Shown one piece after another: positions 26,842 through 36,342 of a stretch of 64,000 nt of DNA; position 1 is the stretch's first letter, and every line of letters begins with the position of its first letter. Both the position numbers and the translations under genes were made by a program. Source of the stretch: Gammaproteobacteria bacterium (lineage in GTDB: Bacteria > Pseudomonadota > Gammaproteobacteria > Pseudomonadales > Halieaceae). The notes under the pieces were generated by a model, which worked only from the letters and a program-made list of their open reading frames with translations, did not search any database and had not been told where the DNA came from. The stretch covers positions 1 to 64,000 of the forward strand of contig JAUICG010000002.1 in assembly GCA_030427485.1 (NCBI GenBank). The letters run 5' to 3'.

Positions 26842-27870
26842 ATGAGTAGCGGCCAATCAGGCGGGAGGCGGGACGACCCCGGCGGCACGGTCGCGGCGTC
26901 GCTGGTGTCCGGGATACTCTCAGCCGCCGGCTCGCTCGGCCTCGATGCGATGTCCTGCCTGGACGGTACGGGTATCGACACGCAGACACTGCTGGCCCCG
27001 ACAGCGCGCGTCGACTTTGCGGGTTTTTCGCAACTGCTGGCCGCTATACAGCATGCCTCAGGGGACGAGGCGATCGGTTTGCGGATCGGCCGCGAACTCG
27101 CGTTTTCCAGCTACAACGCACTCGGCTACGCGGCGGCGAATGAGAAGACACTGTTCGACGCGCTGCGCTTGCTGCCGAAGTACGAGGCGCTGGTGGTGTC
27201 GCGGGCGCAGACCGAGATCATCGAGCGGGAAGACCGCGTGGAAGTGTGCTGGTCGATGACCGGTGGCGAGTACCTGGCAATCCTGGAGGGACTGTTTTTT
27301 GCGTCGTGGATCAGCCTCGGCCGCGGGCTGACCGGCATGGACACGCTGAAGGCGGCGGTGCACTTTACGCACCGCGCACCCGCCAGCCGCGCCGTCTGGC
27401 ATGAGATATTCGGCCCCAGCGTCGAATTCGAGCGCCCGGTCGCCCGGTTCATGCTGGATGCGCGCTTGCTCACCCTGACGATCATCCGGTCCGACCCCTT
27501 CATCCACCGGGTGATGACCCGGGAAGCCGAGCACCTGGCGACATCGGTCACTACTACGAGCATCGCCGCCAAAGTATCCGGTTGGCTGGCCGGCCGGTTG
27601 TCCCGTGGCGAACCGGAGCAGCAAGCCCTGGCCGACCACCTCAATATGAGCGAGCGTACCCTGCGGCGGCGCCTGCAACAGGAAAACACCTCCTACCGGG
27701 AGCTTCTGGACCGGGTGAGAAAAGAGCGTGCCGCCTACTACCTGCACCAGACGTCGCTGTCCGTGCAGGAGATAGCCGGCCTGCTGGGCTACCAGCATAC
27801 GACCGCGTTCAATGCCGCCTATAAGCGCTGGATGGGCACCACGCCGGGTTCGGCAAGGAACGGACGCTGA
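26842..27870 (+). CDS. AraC-family transcriptional regulator
   Basis: A 342-residue regulator of the same architecture as the one at 24486: an arabinose-binding-like sensor domain (V-D-F-A-G-F-S-Q-L-L-A-A-I-Q-H-A-S-G-D-E-A-I-G near residue 55) and a C-terminal double HTH (L-A-D-H-L-N-M-S-E-R-T-L-R-R-R-L and V-Q-E-I-A-G-L-L-G-Y-Q-H-T-T-A-F-N-A-A-Y-K-R-W). It is divergent from the poly-Asn lipoprotein with a 200-bp shared upstream region, so it probably regulates that gene. Confidence 0.88.
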   Translation: MSSGQSGGRRDDPGGTVAASLVSGILSAAGSLGLDAMSCLDGTGIDTQTLLAPTARVDFAGFSQLLAAIQHASGDEAIGLRIGRELAFSSYNALGYAAANEKTLFDALRLLPKYEALVVSRAQTEIIEREDRVEVCWSMTGGEYLAILEGLFFASWISLGRGLTGMDTLKAAVHFTHRAPASRAVWHEIFGPSVEFERPVARFMLDARLLTLTIIRSDPFIHRVMTREAEHLATSVTTTSIAAKVSGWLAGRLSRGEPEQQALADHLNMSERTLRRRLQQENTSYRELLDRVRKERAAYYLHQTSLSVQEIAGLLGYQHTTAFNAAYKRWMGTTPGSARNGR

Positions 27871-28047
27871 TTGGCCTGAACCGCCGTCATTCGCCGACAA
27901 CGAATTCGGCGTGGGTACAGCGGTTTTCCTGTCGGTGTATTTAGCAAGGACAATTTACTACAATGCAGGTGCTTTGACCGGATGGAGCCGGGGGCCCCTT
28001 CCGGGATCACAGACATCGTTGTACCACGCGAGGGACGAAGGGGAGCC

Positions 28048-28983
28048 ATGGATTTAATTCAGACGCATGTTTTCGAGAACGTCGGCCAACACCGGCAGGC
28101 GTTTATGGACGCCAGACCTTACCGACACCTGGTGATCGACAATTTCTACACCGACGAGGCCTTGCAAAAACTGCTCGAGGAGTTCCCGTCCCACGCGTCG
28201 ACGGACGCCATTGTCGGTGATTACGGTACGAAGAATGCGAAAAAGGGCGGACGCTCCGAAGTTGTCAGCTTCGGTGATACCTATCGGCAATGGGATGCCC
28301 TGATCCAGACGCCCGAATTCTTGTCGTTCCTCTCCGAGGTCACGCAGATCGATGACCTGCTTTACGACAAGGACTATATCGGTGCGGGTATACACGAGAA
28401 TTTCGAGGGTAGCCGGGGCAATATCCATATCGATTACAACCATCATCCGAAGACAGATTACCATCGACGCCTGAATATGATCTGTTACATTTCTCCCGAG
28501 TGGAAAGCGGAGTACGGCGGTGCGTTGAAGGTCTACCAGGACGGCAAAAACCCGCAATCGGGCGTCCGCAAAAAGCTGGCCTGTTTGTCCAACCGCTGCG
28601 TGCTGTTCGAAACCACCGAGCACAGTTGGCACGGTGTCGAGTCCATCCGCCTGCCCGACGGTAAAAAACATCTGACGCGCAAATCGATCACCACGTATTT
28701 CTATACCAAGGAAAGACCGGCGGACGAAACAGCGCCGAGGCACTCAACAATTTATTACCCGGGTGAATTGCCCGAACGTTTCGTCGAAGGCTACGGCCTC
28801 GAACAGGCCGACATCAATGAGCTGAACAACTACCAGAAACGCGCAAATGCCCTGATTGCCAACTTGTACAAAGAGCACAGTCGTCTGTATGAGATCACGT
28901 CCAGGCTGCGTCAACGCGCGAACCAGCTGGAACAGAAAGTGGCGAAACTGGAGCAGCGAAATTCAGAGAACGTCGACGGGTGA
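28048..28983 (+). CDS. 2-oxoglutarate/Fe(II)-dependent oxygenase with C-terminal coiled coil
   Basis: A 311-residue dioxygenase of the prolyl-4-hydroxylase-like superfamily. The facial triad is H127-x-D129 (I-H-I-D-Y) and H195 (H-S-W-H-G-V), with R211 in T-R-K-S-I-T as the 2-oxoglutarate anchor. The last 60 residues are heptad-like, rich in Leu, Glu and Gln (N-Q-L-E-Q-K-V-A-K-L-E-Q), suggesting oligomerisation. The ATG at 28048 has GAAGGGGAG upstream. Proteins of this type occur near sulfotransferases and glycosyl-modifying genes and may hydroxylate sugars or proteins. The MarC gene follows after eight bases. Confidence 0.82.
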   Translation: MDLIQTHVFENVGQHRQAFMDARPYRHLVIDNFYTDEALQKLLEEFPSHASTDAIVGDYGTKNAKKGGRSEVVSFGDTYRQWDALIQTPEFLSFLSEVTQIDDLLYDKDYIGAGIHENFEGSRGNIHIDYNHHPKTDYHRRLNMICYISPEWKAEYGGALKVYQDGKNPQSGVRKKLACLSNRCVLFETTEHSWHGVESIRLPDGKKHLTRKSITTYFYTKERPADETAPRHSTIYYPGELPERFVEGYGLEQADINELNNYQKRANALIANLYKEHSRLYEITSRLRQRANQLEQKVAKLEQRNSENVDG

Positions 28984-28991
28984 GGGGCTGA

Positions 28992-29633
28992 ATGCACGAC
29001 CTCCTCGCCCACGGCCTCACTGTGTTCCTGGGATTTTTCGCTATCATGAACCCGGTCGCCAATACACCGGTATTCATCAGCCTCACCGCCGACGACGATC
29101 GGGAAACGACGCGACTGGTCGCGCGCAAGGCGCTGCTGCTCACATTCGTGCTGGTGGCGCTGTTCAGCATTCTCGGCAGGACCATCTTCGAGCTGTTCGG
29201 GATCACCCTGCCCGCCTTTCGCATCATGGGCGGCGTGCTGGTTGCGCTGATCGGCTACCATATGCTGCAGGGCAGCCCCTCCAGCATGCAGCATCCCAAA
29301 GGCGCCGACGATACCCTGGACCGTGACACCCAGTTGTCCGTGGCAGTCACACCGCTGGCGGTGCCGATGCTGGCGGGCCCTGGCACGATTGCCACGGCGA
29401 TGAGCTTCGTCGCCGAGGGCGGCACCGGAGACATCCTCGTGACTCTGGGCACCTTTCTCGCGCTGTGCATTATGACGTATTTCTGCTTCGTGGCGGGCGG
29501 CAGGATGGTGCAGTATCTCGGCAAATCGGGGATGAACGTGGTGACCCGCCTGATGGGACTGATACTCTCAGTGATCGGAGTGCAGATGCTTATTACCGGG
29601 TTGAAAGGCGCGTTTCCCGGTGCGCTGTCCTGA
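28992..29633 (+). CDS. MarC-family inner-membrane protein
   Basis: A 213-residue protein with six predicted membrane segments, the MarC/NAAT length. Family motifs are F-F-A-I-M-N-P-V-A-N-T-P-V-F near residue 15, P-A-F-R-I-M-G-G and the second-repeat equivalent T-P-L-A-V-P-M-L-A-G-P-G-T-I-A-T, related by internal duplication. MarC proteins were once linked to multiple antibiotic resistance, which was not upheld; function is open. It is close behind the 2OG oxygenase and probably cotranscribed. Confidence 0.88.
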   Translation: MHDLLAHGLTVFLGFFAIMNPVANTPVFISLTADDDRETTRLVARKALLLTFVLVALFSILGRTIFELFGITLPAFRIMGGVLVALIGYHMLQGSPSSMQHPKGADDTLDRDTQLSVAVTPLAVPMLAGPGTIATAMSFVAEGGTGDILVTLGTFLALCIMTYFCFVAGGRMVQYLGKSGMNVVTRLMGLILSVIGVQMLITGLKGAFPGALS

Positions 29634-29835
29634 GATATTTCGATTAACCATCCGCTGGCACAGGCCGCCAAAACGGTTGATGAACTACACTAGGCGATCC
29701 CCGGGCGGGGCAGGCACAATGCGGGTTATCGGTTCCCGTCTTTCACCCTAGGTACGAAAAGTCCTGGTAGGCCTGCATCTGAAAGGGCTGGACAAGGCCA
29801 CCAGATGAAAGCGCACACCGACCTGCTTCGCGTTC

Positions 29836-30876
29836 TCAGGCCAGCAGGGGGGCATAGGACTCGGTTGAATGCGAAGGCGCGAAGAACCAGCACTCCAGTG
29901 CGTATCGAATCTCGGAGAGGTGGGGCCCAAAGGCAGTCCGGTGCATCAGCTTTTCATCGAACATGATCGCGTCCCCCGGCGCAAACTCGGGCACGGCCAG
30001 GGAGTACTGGTCCACCAGCGGTTGCACCAGTTCCAGCGCCTGTTCCGTGGCGCCCAGATCGGGGGGAATGTGGTAGATCTCCTCGAGGCGCGCCGGGATG
30101 ATTTCCATCCCGGGAGCGGGGGTCGAGCCGCCACACTCGTTCAGCGCGACCCAGAGGTTCATGGACCGGACTTTTTCACCCAGAAAACTGCCGTCCTGGT
30201 GCCAGCCGGTCGGATTGGCCCGGGGCGCTATCGTGCGCAGCGTGCACTTCTGCAGCGACACCACGGGGCGTTCACCAAAATGCGCGGCTATCACCGAGAG
30301 CACGCCTGCGGTTTCCAGCATTTCCAATGTCTGCTGCAGGCCCAGAGGAGAATCGACCAGCCAGTTGCCGCCGTTGCCCTGGATGCGCTTGCGCAAACCG
30401 GGAAGCCTCGGTGAACCGACCGCCTTGAAGGGCACATACCAACCGCTGTCGTCGGGTTTTCCGCTTAAACTGAGCGCCCTCACCCTGTCCTGCATCTCGC
30501 GGGTCGCCGCAACCTGTGCCGGCGTCAACAACCCTCTGATCACCAGCGCGCCGTGGTGTGCGACAGCGCCTCCGAGAATGTCCACCGTGAGGTCTTTAGC
30601 CGGGATTTCCGGTAGCTCGCTCGCCATACCCGGGAAGGGGTCGGCATACACGGGAGGCCAGTCCGCGCGTCCATTTGAAGACAGTCTCGCCAGACCCTCG
30701 GCAGAGCGGCGGTCGCGTTCATCAAGGGCGGCGGTCGCCGACTGGATGTCCATCAGCTGATTATTCGCGACGGGTGGTGTGCGGGCCGCAGACTGGGTGG
30801 TCACGACCGGCGCGACCGTCGTCGCCGGCGCGGCCTGGCTGGCGTTGCGAAACCAGTTTCTGAGCAGGGTAAACAT
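29836..30876 (-). CDS. Phytanoyl-CoA dioxygenase (PhyH) family protein
   Basis: A 346-residue Fe(II)/2-oxoglutarate oxygenase. The first 60 residues are a Pro/Ala/Thr-rich, possibly disordered leader. The PhyH core includes H-G-A-L-V-I-R-G-L-L, the metal ligands H-x-D in W-H-Q-D-G-S-F, the segment P-G-M-E-I-I-P and a distal His in L-M-H-R-T-A-F. R-Y-A-L-E-C-W-F ends the barrel. Bacterial PhyH enzymes hydroxylate diverse small molecules; substrate unknown. It faces the TylF-type gene divergently. Confidence 0.82.
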   Translation of the reverse strand: MFTLLRNWFRNASQAAPATTVAPVVTTQSAARTPPVANNQLMDIQSATAALDERDRRSAEGLARLSSNGRADWPPVYADPFPGMASELPEIPAKDLTVDILGGAVAHHGALVIRGLLTPAQVAATREMQDRVRALSLSGKPDDSGWYVPFKAVGSPRLPGLRKRIQGNGGNWLVDSPLGLQQTLEMLETAGVLSVIAAHFGERPVVSLQKCTLRTIAPRANPTGWHQDGSFLGEKVRSMNLWVALNECGGSTPAPGMEIIPARLEEIYHIPPDLGATEQALELVQPLVDQYSLAVPEFAPGDAIMFDEKLMHRTAFGPHLSEIRYALECWFFAPSHSTESYAPLLA

Positions 30877-31229
30877 CGCCAGAGTGTATCACGATACCAC
30901 CTGCAGGTAAGTCAAAAACCGGCCAGCTCGAATCCGGCCGGTCGTTTCTGCGAGTGTGCGCAACCTGTACCGGGAATCTGCCCGCAACGGTTGCGGAGCC
31001 ATCGGGGCGGCGCGCCTCCCACCCGGTTTGACAGGGCATGGATATTCGGTTAGCTTGACCGGCCATCAACAACAAGGCGTCCGCAGCACCGTTGACTGAA
31101 CGGGCGCGTATGCATCCGGAACAAGCCGCTATCACTCGCCCTGTATTCCAGTTTGAATCCCATGCCGCGGCCCGTTCAGACTGCACCATCGTCACCCACA
31201 CTGGCGTGTTCGACGCCGGCCTTCTCTGA
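30877..31229. other. Divergent intergenic region between PhyH and TylF-type genes
   Basis: About 350 bases. It contains a hairpin with a 7-bp stem, ACCGGCC (30918-30924) and GGCCGGT (30936-30942), flanked by A and T runs. A 39-codon frame at 31110-31229 (starting M-H-P-E-Q-A-A-I) ends directly before the GTG of the methyltransferase gene; it could be a small upstream gene but shows no recognisable family. No clear promoter boxes. Confidence 0.4.
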
Positions 31230-32249
31230 GTGGTCGCCGGCGTGACTGCATTCACCGAGCGATTCAAGCGTTCACGGAAGGCCAACAGGCGGCGTATCGT
31301 GGTGGCGATGCGCGGGGTCTACGAGTTTCTGTCATTGCCCGTGATCGCCTACTTCCTGCTCGGTGGTCCGCGAATTCAGAAAGAATACGGACTCGGCATG
31401 TGGGGCAAGCTGCGACTCGTCTACCGCATGTACCACAACACAAGGAAAGCCACCACCGGTACGTCATTCCGTGCCCATGTCGCCATGGCGGCCAAGATTC
31501 TCGCCGTGCCCCGCAAGACGGAAGGCGTCATCGTCGAGTGCGGGTGCTGGAAGGGTGGGACGACCGCCAACCTGTCGCTCATCGCAGATATCACCCGGCG
31601 CCGCCTGATCGTGTACGACTCTTTCGAGGGCCTGCCGGAGCCGGCGACGGGGGACCGCTGGGCCCACGCCTTTGGCACTGGCGCCTATAAGGGCGAATTG
31701 GACGAGGTGCGCGATAACGTCGCCCGCTACGGCAAGATCGAATGCTGCGAATTTCGCAAGGGGTGGTTCAGCGAGAGCCTGCCTGGTCACAAGGAGCCGG
31801 TCGTCGCCGCCTTTGTCGACGTCGACTACCAGAACTCGCTACACGACTGCGTGCTCTACCTGTGGCCCCACCTGACGAAACAGGGCTGGCTGTTTATCGA
31901 CGAATACAGCCGACTCGACTACTGCGCCCTGTTCTTCTCGGAATGGTGGTGGGCGAAGTACTTCGACCGGCCACCGCCGGGCCTGCTGGGCGCCGGGTGC
32001 GGGATCGGCGTGGGACAGTATTTTACCGGACCCCTGAGGGAGAAAACGCCCTACCAGGCGCCGAACAGTGTCGGCATGACGCGCAAGGACTTTTACGGGA
32101 TGTGGGATTACGTTCCGGACGGGTCGGGGCTGGAGCCCCGACCCTATAACGGTGACGCCTGGACCACCACAGCCCGCCTGCCCGAGGAAAACGCTCCCCG
32201 TCAACTCGAGAAGATCCTCGAGCGCATGGAAGCCGAGGGCAATTCCTGA
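31230..32249 (+). CDS. TylF/MycF-type macrocin O-methyltransferase family protein
   Basis: Up to 339 residues. The SAM-binding core is G-V-I-V-E-C-G-C-W-K-G-G-T-T near residue 105, then L-I-V-Y-D-S-F-E-G-L-P-E-P, the TylF hallmark, and V-A-A-F-V-D-V-D-Y-Q-N-S with the metal-binding acidic residues. Related enzymes methylate sugar hydroxyls in antibiotics and surface glycans. Start is uncertain: GTG at 31230 has no good site, and ATG at 31308 (M-R-G-V-Y-E-F) is an alternative; a hydrophobic stretch follows either start. It lies before the alcohol dehydrogenase gene, which is convergent. Confidence 0.75.
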   Translation: MVAGVTAFTERFKRSRKANRRRIVVAMRGVYEFLSLPVIAYFLLGGPRIQKEYGLGMWGKLRLVYRMYHNTRKATTGTSFRAHVAMAAKILAVPRKTEGVIVECGCWKGGTTANLSLIADITRRRLIVYDSFEGLPEPATGDRWAHAFGTGAYKGELDEVRDNVARYGKIECCEFRKGWFSESLPGHKEPVVAAFVDVDYQNSLHDCVLYLWPHLTKQGWLFIDEYSRLDYCALFFSEWWWAKYFDRPPPGLLGAGCGIGVGQYFTGPLREKTPYQAPNSVGMTRKDFYGMWDYVPDGSGLEPRPYNGDAWTTTARLPEENAPRQLEKILERMEAEGNS

Positions 32250-32384
32250 GGCAGGGCTTGAATGCGACCACAACCGGCGCGTACGGCACAACCCGCCCCG
32301 GCGAGCCGGGACCGCGGCGGGGCGTTCATCAGTATGCCGCTCGCGAGGGCATCAACGCGGGCGAACACGTGCGTATTCGACCGC

Positions 32385-33404
32385 TTACCCGGAAAGTGAC
32401 ATATCCACATGCACCTTGGTCTCGTCGTTAGGGCCGCGCAGTGCCTGCATCGCGGCCGGCAATGCAGCGAGTGAAATGTCATTGGTGATAATGACCTTGG
32501 GATCGCAGTGACCCTTGTCCATCTGGTCGGCGATGTAGAGGAACTCCTTCATCGAGTAGCCGACAGCAAACTGCAGGGACGCACACTTGTAGGAGGCAAT
32601 GGCCGGTATCAGCGCATCCGGTGAGGTGCAGAAGCCCAGCGACACGATTTTGCCGAACTGCGCCGCATGCATCACCGCCTTTTGCAGCATGCCCTCGGCG
32701 CCAACGCACTCGTAAACGATCTGCGGCGCACCGCCAAGGGCTTCGACCACCTCGCCGATCTCGTTGTCGCCGTAGGCGATGAAGCAGTTGGCACCCATTT
32801 CCAGCGACAGGGCCTCACGCCGGGGGGAGCGGGACATCGCGACGATGCGCCCGGCGCCGAGTCGCCGCGCCCAGTAGATGGCGTAGAGAGCAACAGTGCC
32901 GCCACCGAGTACCAGGACCCGATCACCCGGCCGGATGCGGGACAGCGCCACCCCGTAGAGGCTGATGGCCAGCGGTTCGATCAACGCGCCGTCGGCCATG
33001 GACAGGCTGGAGGGCATACGCGTGGCGACGCTCACCGGTACCGTGGCCAGCTCGGCAAAGCCGTGCATCGCAGTCGCGGGACGCTGCTGGCACAGCACAT
33101 TGTTGCCGTGACTGCGGCAGGAGCCGCACTCGCCGCAGGCCACGGAGGGCAGCACGGCGATGTGCTCGCCGACCCTGAAGTCCGTGACGTCGCTGCCGGT
33201 CTCGATGATCTCACCCGCGTACTCGTGGCCAAACTGCACCCCCTGGCCGAAATCGAACATCCCCCCGCTGGTCATCGACAGGTCGGTGCCGCAGATGCCA
33301 CAACGGCAGACCTTGATCAGCAGTTCCTCCGGTCCCGGCTTCGGGTCCGGCAGGGTCTCGATGGTGACGGGCTTGCCCATGCCGGGATAGATTGCAGCCT
33401 TCAT
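32385..33404 (-). CDS. Zinc-dependent alcohol dehydrogenase (MDR family)
   Basis: A 339-residue medium-chain dehydrogenase. Catalytic zinc region C-R-C-G-I-C-G-T-D, with G-H-E-Y-A-G following; the structural zinc loop has its four Cys in A-C-G-E-C-G-S-C-R-S and L-C-Q-Q. The Rossmann motif is V-L-V-L-G-G-G-T-V-A. It resembles the 2,3-butanediol/sorbitol dehydrogenase branch. Its ATG overlaps the stop of the upstream sulfotransferase by four bases (ATGA), so it is translationally coupled as the last gene of the VOC/DUF1214/sulfotransferase/ADH operon; I infer it oxidises a hydroxylated intermediate of that pathway. Confidence 0.86.
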   Translation of the reverse strand: MKAAIYPGMGKPVTIETLPDPKPGPEELLIKVCRCGICGTDLSMTSGGMFDFGQGVQFGHEYAGEIIETGSDVTDFRVGEHIAVLPSVACGECGSCRSHGNNVLCQQRPATAMHGFAELATVPVSVATRMPSSLSMADGALIEPLAISLYGVALSRIRPGDRVLVLGGGTVALYAIYWARRLGAGRIVAMSRSPRREALSLEMGANCFIAYGDNEIGEVVEALGGAPQIVYECVGAEGMLQKAVMHAAQFGKIVSLGFCTSPDALIPAIASYKCASLQFAVGYSMKEFLYIADQMDKGHCDPKVIITNDISLAALPAAMQALRGPNDETKVHVDMSLSG

Positions 33405-34591
33405 CGGCTTGTCTCCAGTAAGTCAAAGCGCTGCACATAGTCGCCGTAGGGTTCGCGGGCTTCTGCCGGACTCATGTTGTAGTCGCTAATGTCGTAGCGG
33501 TGCACGCCGTGCTGCAGTTCGGGTTGCTCCGCGATGCGCCGCTCGAACGCGGCACGCGTTTTCTCGGGAATGTCCATGCCGATGAAGGCGTAGATCCGCT
33601 CCAGTACAGACATCGGCTCGCGGTGGAAATCACCGTGGACGATATCCAGCACCCGCCCCGGGAACTGCCCGCGCACCTTGTCGGCCTCGCGCAATGCATG
33701 CGCCCACTTGGCCACCTCGCGGCGCAGCATGATCTCCGCGCGCTGGTCCGCGCGACCTTCTTCCAGGGCCGGGTGCATCTGCATCAGCAGGGCCACCAGC
33801 GAGGGCACGGCCTTCGCCGGGTCGCGGTGGGTCTGGATGACCTTCGCATCCGGGTATACCGCGAACAGCAGGTCGAGGTGCCCGATATGGCCGGGGTTTT
33901 TCAACAGCCAGCGCTTGTCCGGCGCGGTGCTGCCAATCAACTGCACGCAGCGGCGATAATACTCGTAGGCCGCGGTCTCGTCCTGGCTCTGCCACCAGGC
34001 GTCGTAGGTCGGCGCCGACCAGGCGCAGCTGAGGATATTGGAGACGAAGGACTGGCGCAGCAGCATGCAGCACTCGTGAACTTCCTCCGCGGCGACATGG
34101 TGCGCGGCGCGTTTTTGCGGCGCTGCGGCGTAGCGCGCCTCGATGATGGCGACGCTCTTTTGGAACTCGGGATAATCGCGCCAGGTCTCGACCGGCGGCC
34201 GCGGCATCGGCGAGTCCAGCAGCCAGGTCTGCAGGCCCTGGAAACGCGGGTCCACCGCCATCAGCCGGTGCAGGGCGGTAGTGCCGGAACGCGGGATGCC
34301 GGTGATCACCACCGGCGCGGTGATCGGCTGCCCGTCGAAGCCCGGGTTATCACGCATTGCCCTGAACGCCTGGGCGCGGCCCCTGAGCACACCCACCACC
34401 ATACCCCAGGCCACACGGCGGCCCCGCTCGGAAAACTGCGGATCGTAGTCCATGGACTGCAGCAACACGGTGAGCCCGGGGAGATAATCCCCCGGGCCGA
34501 AATCGTCGCAACCCACTTCGTCTGCGACTATCTCATGGAGCTGGCCCAGGGCGTCGCGAAACGTTGCTGGCGGATCATAGGAGAGGTCCAC
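33401..34591 (-). CDS. PAPS-dependent sulfotransferase family protein
   Basis: About 396 residues. The 5'-phosphosulfate loop is G-I-P-R-S-G-T-T-A-L-H-R and the 3'-phosphate motif is Q-T-H-R-D-P-A-K-A-V-P-S, the sulfotransferase family 3 type. A His/Cys-rich helix (H-H-V-A-A-E-E-V-H-E-C-C) lies between them. GTG at 34591 is chosen: AGGAGG stands 11 bases before it and the start overlaps the end of the DUF1214 gene. Part of the VOC/DUF1214/sulfotransferase/ADH operon. A paralogue lies at 50672. Confidence 0.82.
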   Translation of the reverse strand: MDLSYDPPATFRDALGQLHEIVADEVGCDDFGPGDYLPGLTVLLQSMDYDPQFSERGRRVAWGMVVGVLRGRAQAFRAMRDNPGFDGQPITAPVVITGIPRSGTTALHRLMAVDPRFQGLQTWLLDSPMPRPPVETWRDYPEFQKSVAIIEARYAAAPQKRAAHHVAAEEVHECCMLLRQSFVSNILSCAWSAPTYDAWWQSQDETAAYEYYRRCVQLIGSTAPDKRWLLKNPGHIGHLDLLFAVYPDAKVIQTHRDPAKAVPSLVALLMQMHPALEEGRADQRAEIMLRREVAKWAHALREADKVRGQFPGRVLDIVHGDFHREPMSVLERIYAFIGMDIPEKTRAAFERRIAEQPELQHGVHRYDISDYNMSPAEAREPYGDYVQRFDLLETSR

Positions 34592-34593
34592 GC

Positions 34594-35772
34594 TTACCAG
34601 CGCCTCCTGCGCTGGCAGGCAAGCACTCTCCGGCGCAGTTCCCCGGCGCGTTGTTGCGGCGTCACCCGGGGCGTATCGGCGGGCAGGTGCCGCCGCAGCT
34701 GTGCCAGCGGTACCCGGGTGATGGTCGGCGTCGGGGCGCTGTCGCACTCGTACCACCGCCCGTAGATAGTGCCCTCGGTGAATCCCGCCGGGTCCAGCCA
34801 GTTTGGCACCCCCGGGTCCTGCAGCGCGATCACCGCGCGAAAGCGCCCGTCTGAATCCACATGCGCCATCGCACCATTGGTGCTGGAGAGGCGATACACA
34901 TACTCGATGGCATTGAAGTACGGGTCATTGAGCTGGATATTCCAGTAGGGACGAACCTCCGGCAGCGCAGTTTCGATAATCAGCGCCTCGTCCGGTTCAA
35001 ACTGGAACACCGCCGGCCAGTAGACTTGCCTGCTCAGCGCACCGGGAATGCGCACTGCTTCGAAGGTATTCACCCCGACGCGCTCGCGAATATCGTTCTG
35101 CATCCTGTAATACAGGCGGGACTTGCGCACCGGGTATTTCGCCATGTCGCGCAGGCGTTGCACGATATCGTCCCGGGTCAAGCGCGGCTTCGGCGGCACC
35201 GGGTCGAGGCATTCGATGGTCAACACCGGGCTCACCTCGTTGACCCAGTCATAGCTACGCATGCGCACCATCAATACACCTGCCTCCGGGTGCAGGGGCG
35301 CCCAGTTGCCGTCATGGCCCGCCGGTCGTTCGGTGCTGAACAGCAGTTCGAAATCGCCGTTATCCTGGAACACGAGGTCCGAGTCATCGAGATCGTGATG
35401 CGCTCCGAATTCACTGATGTCATCCACCGTGCCCGAGAGATGGTTCTGCGTGGTAAAGCTGAGGATACTGATCGTACCCCGGTTACCGCTGACCCTGTAG
35501 GCCAGATCTCCCCGCAGCGGGCTGTAGAGATAGATATCGTCCGGATTCGGTTGCAGCGTATACACCGGGTTCCACAGCGGTGACCAGTCCGGGTGTTCCG
35601 GCGTCGCGTGAAAATGCACAAAATAACTGTAGGACAGGCTGCACATGATCTGCCGGTAGACATCGGCGCGGTACTGCGGGTCGTCCGGTTTCCAGGTGTT
35701 GGCGATCTCGTCTACCGCGAGTTCCAGGTCGCCGAGATAGTCCAGGATTGAGGGGCTGAGTGGCTCTGGCAT
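34594..35772 (-). CDS. DUF1214-type protein
   Basis: A 392-residue protein without signal peptide. It contains N-P-V-Y-T-L-Q-P-N-P-D-D-I-Y-L-Y-S-P-L near residue 70 and a C-terminal region P-Y-W-N-I-Q-L-N-D-P-Y-F-N followed by R-A-V-I-A-L-Q-D-P-G-V-P-N-W-L-D, which is the DUF1214 pattern. No activity is established for this family. The Arg-rich tail (R-R-R-V-L-A-C-Q-R-R-R-R-W) overlaps the leader of the sulfotransferase. It starts nine bases after the VOC gene, so the two are in one operon. Confidence 0.72.
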   Translation of the reverse strand: MPEPLSPSILDYLGDLELAVDEIANTWKPDDPQYRADVYRQIMCSLSYSYFVHFHATPEHPDWSPLWNPVYTLQPNPDDIYLYSPLRGDLAYRVSGNRGTISILSFTTQNHLSGTVDDISEFGAHHDLDDSDLVFQDNGDFELLFSTERPAGHDGNWAPLHPEAGVLMVRMRSYDWVNEVSPVLTIECLDPVPPKPRLTRDDIVQRLRDMAKYPVRKSRLYYRMQNDIRERVGVNTFEAVRIPGALSRQVYWPAVFQFEPDEALIIETALPEVRPYWNIQLNDPYFNAIEYVYRLSSTNGAMAHVDSDGRFRAVIALQDPGVPNWLDPAGFTEGTIYGRWYECDSAPTPTITRVPLAQLRRHLPADTPRVTPQQRAGELRRRVLACQRRRRW

Positions 35773-35781
35773 GGATACTCC

Positions 35782-36294
35782 CTAGTTGCGGGGCACGTCG
35801 TTGAAGAACGCCATGCCGGCCGGTTCGGGAAACAGGTATTCCAGGTAGTGGGCCAGCGGCGGGGATTTGACGAAGCAGTAGCGGATAAATCCCGGCGTGT
35901 GGTTTTCATAGGCCAGCGTGCAACCGCCCTGCTCCACTCGTCGCTTCAGGCCCTGCCACTCCGCCTCGTCGTGTATCAGGAAACCCAGGTGGTGGTGCAC
36001 CAGGGCGAAGTCGCCAACCGGCACACGCTCCATGAAAATCTCCGCACCGGGCCCGCTGGCATGCATCAACTCGTACATGATGCTTCCCACCCAGGCAAAG
36101 CAGGCGTGCATATGCCCTCCCTGCGGCAACGCGCCCTCCAACTCGCGGAACGCCCGAATGCCAAAGTTCTCCCGGAATACAGCCAGCGCACGTTGCATAT
36201 CGTTGGTGGCGTAGGCCACCTGGAACTGCTCCGCGCGCAACAACCCCCCGGCCGGGTCATGCGGCGCATCGCTTCTTGTCATCGGTTCCGGCAC
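35782..36294 (-). CDS. VOC-family protein
   Basis: A 170-residue VOC-fold protein: F-Q-V-A-Y-A-T-N-D-M-Q-R-A-L-A-V-F near residue 22 starts the first module, and V-H-H-H-L-G-F-L with later H-Y-L-E-Y-L-F gives candidate metal ligands. It is first in the VOC/DUF1214/sulfotransferase/ADH operon and divergent from a TetR regulator. Substrate unknown, though the operon suggests ring or side-chain processing of a hydroxylated lipid or aromatic compound. Confidence 0.8.
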   Translation of the reverse strand: MPEPMTRSDAPHDPAGGLLRAEQFQVAYATNDMQRALAVFRENFGIRAFRELEGALPQGGHMHACFAWVGSIMYELMHASGPGAEIFMERVPVGDFALVHHHLGFLIHDEAEWQGLKRRVEQGGCTLAYENHTPGFIRYCFVKSPPLAHYLEYLFPEPAGMAFFNDVPRN

Positions 36295-36342
36295 AGCGGG
36301 CCTCCAGTTTTGTCATTCAACATTGCCACATCTCGACATCGT

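Noticed and set aside
30918..30942. Hairpin as a rho-independent terminator
   Set aside because: It lies upstream of both divergent genes and has no proper T-run, so no transcript is evident for it to end.
33500..34765. 421-codon plus-strand frame
   Set aside because: Antisense to the sulfotransferase with its intact PAPS motifs.
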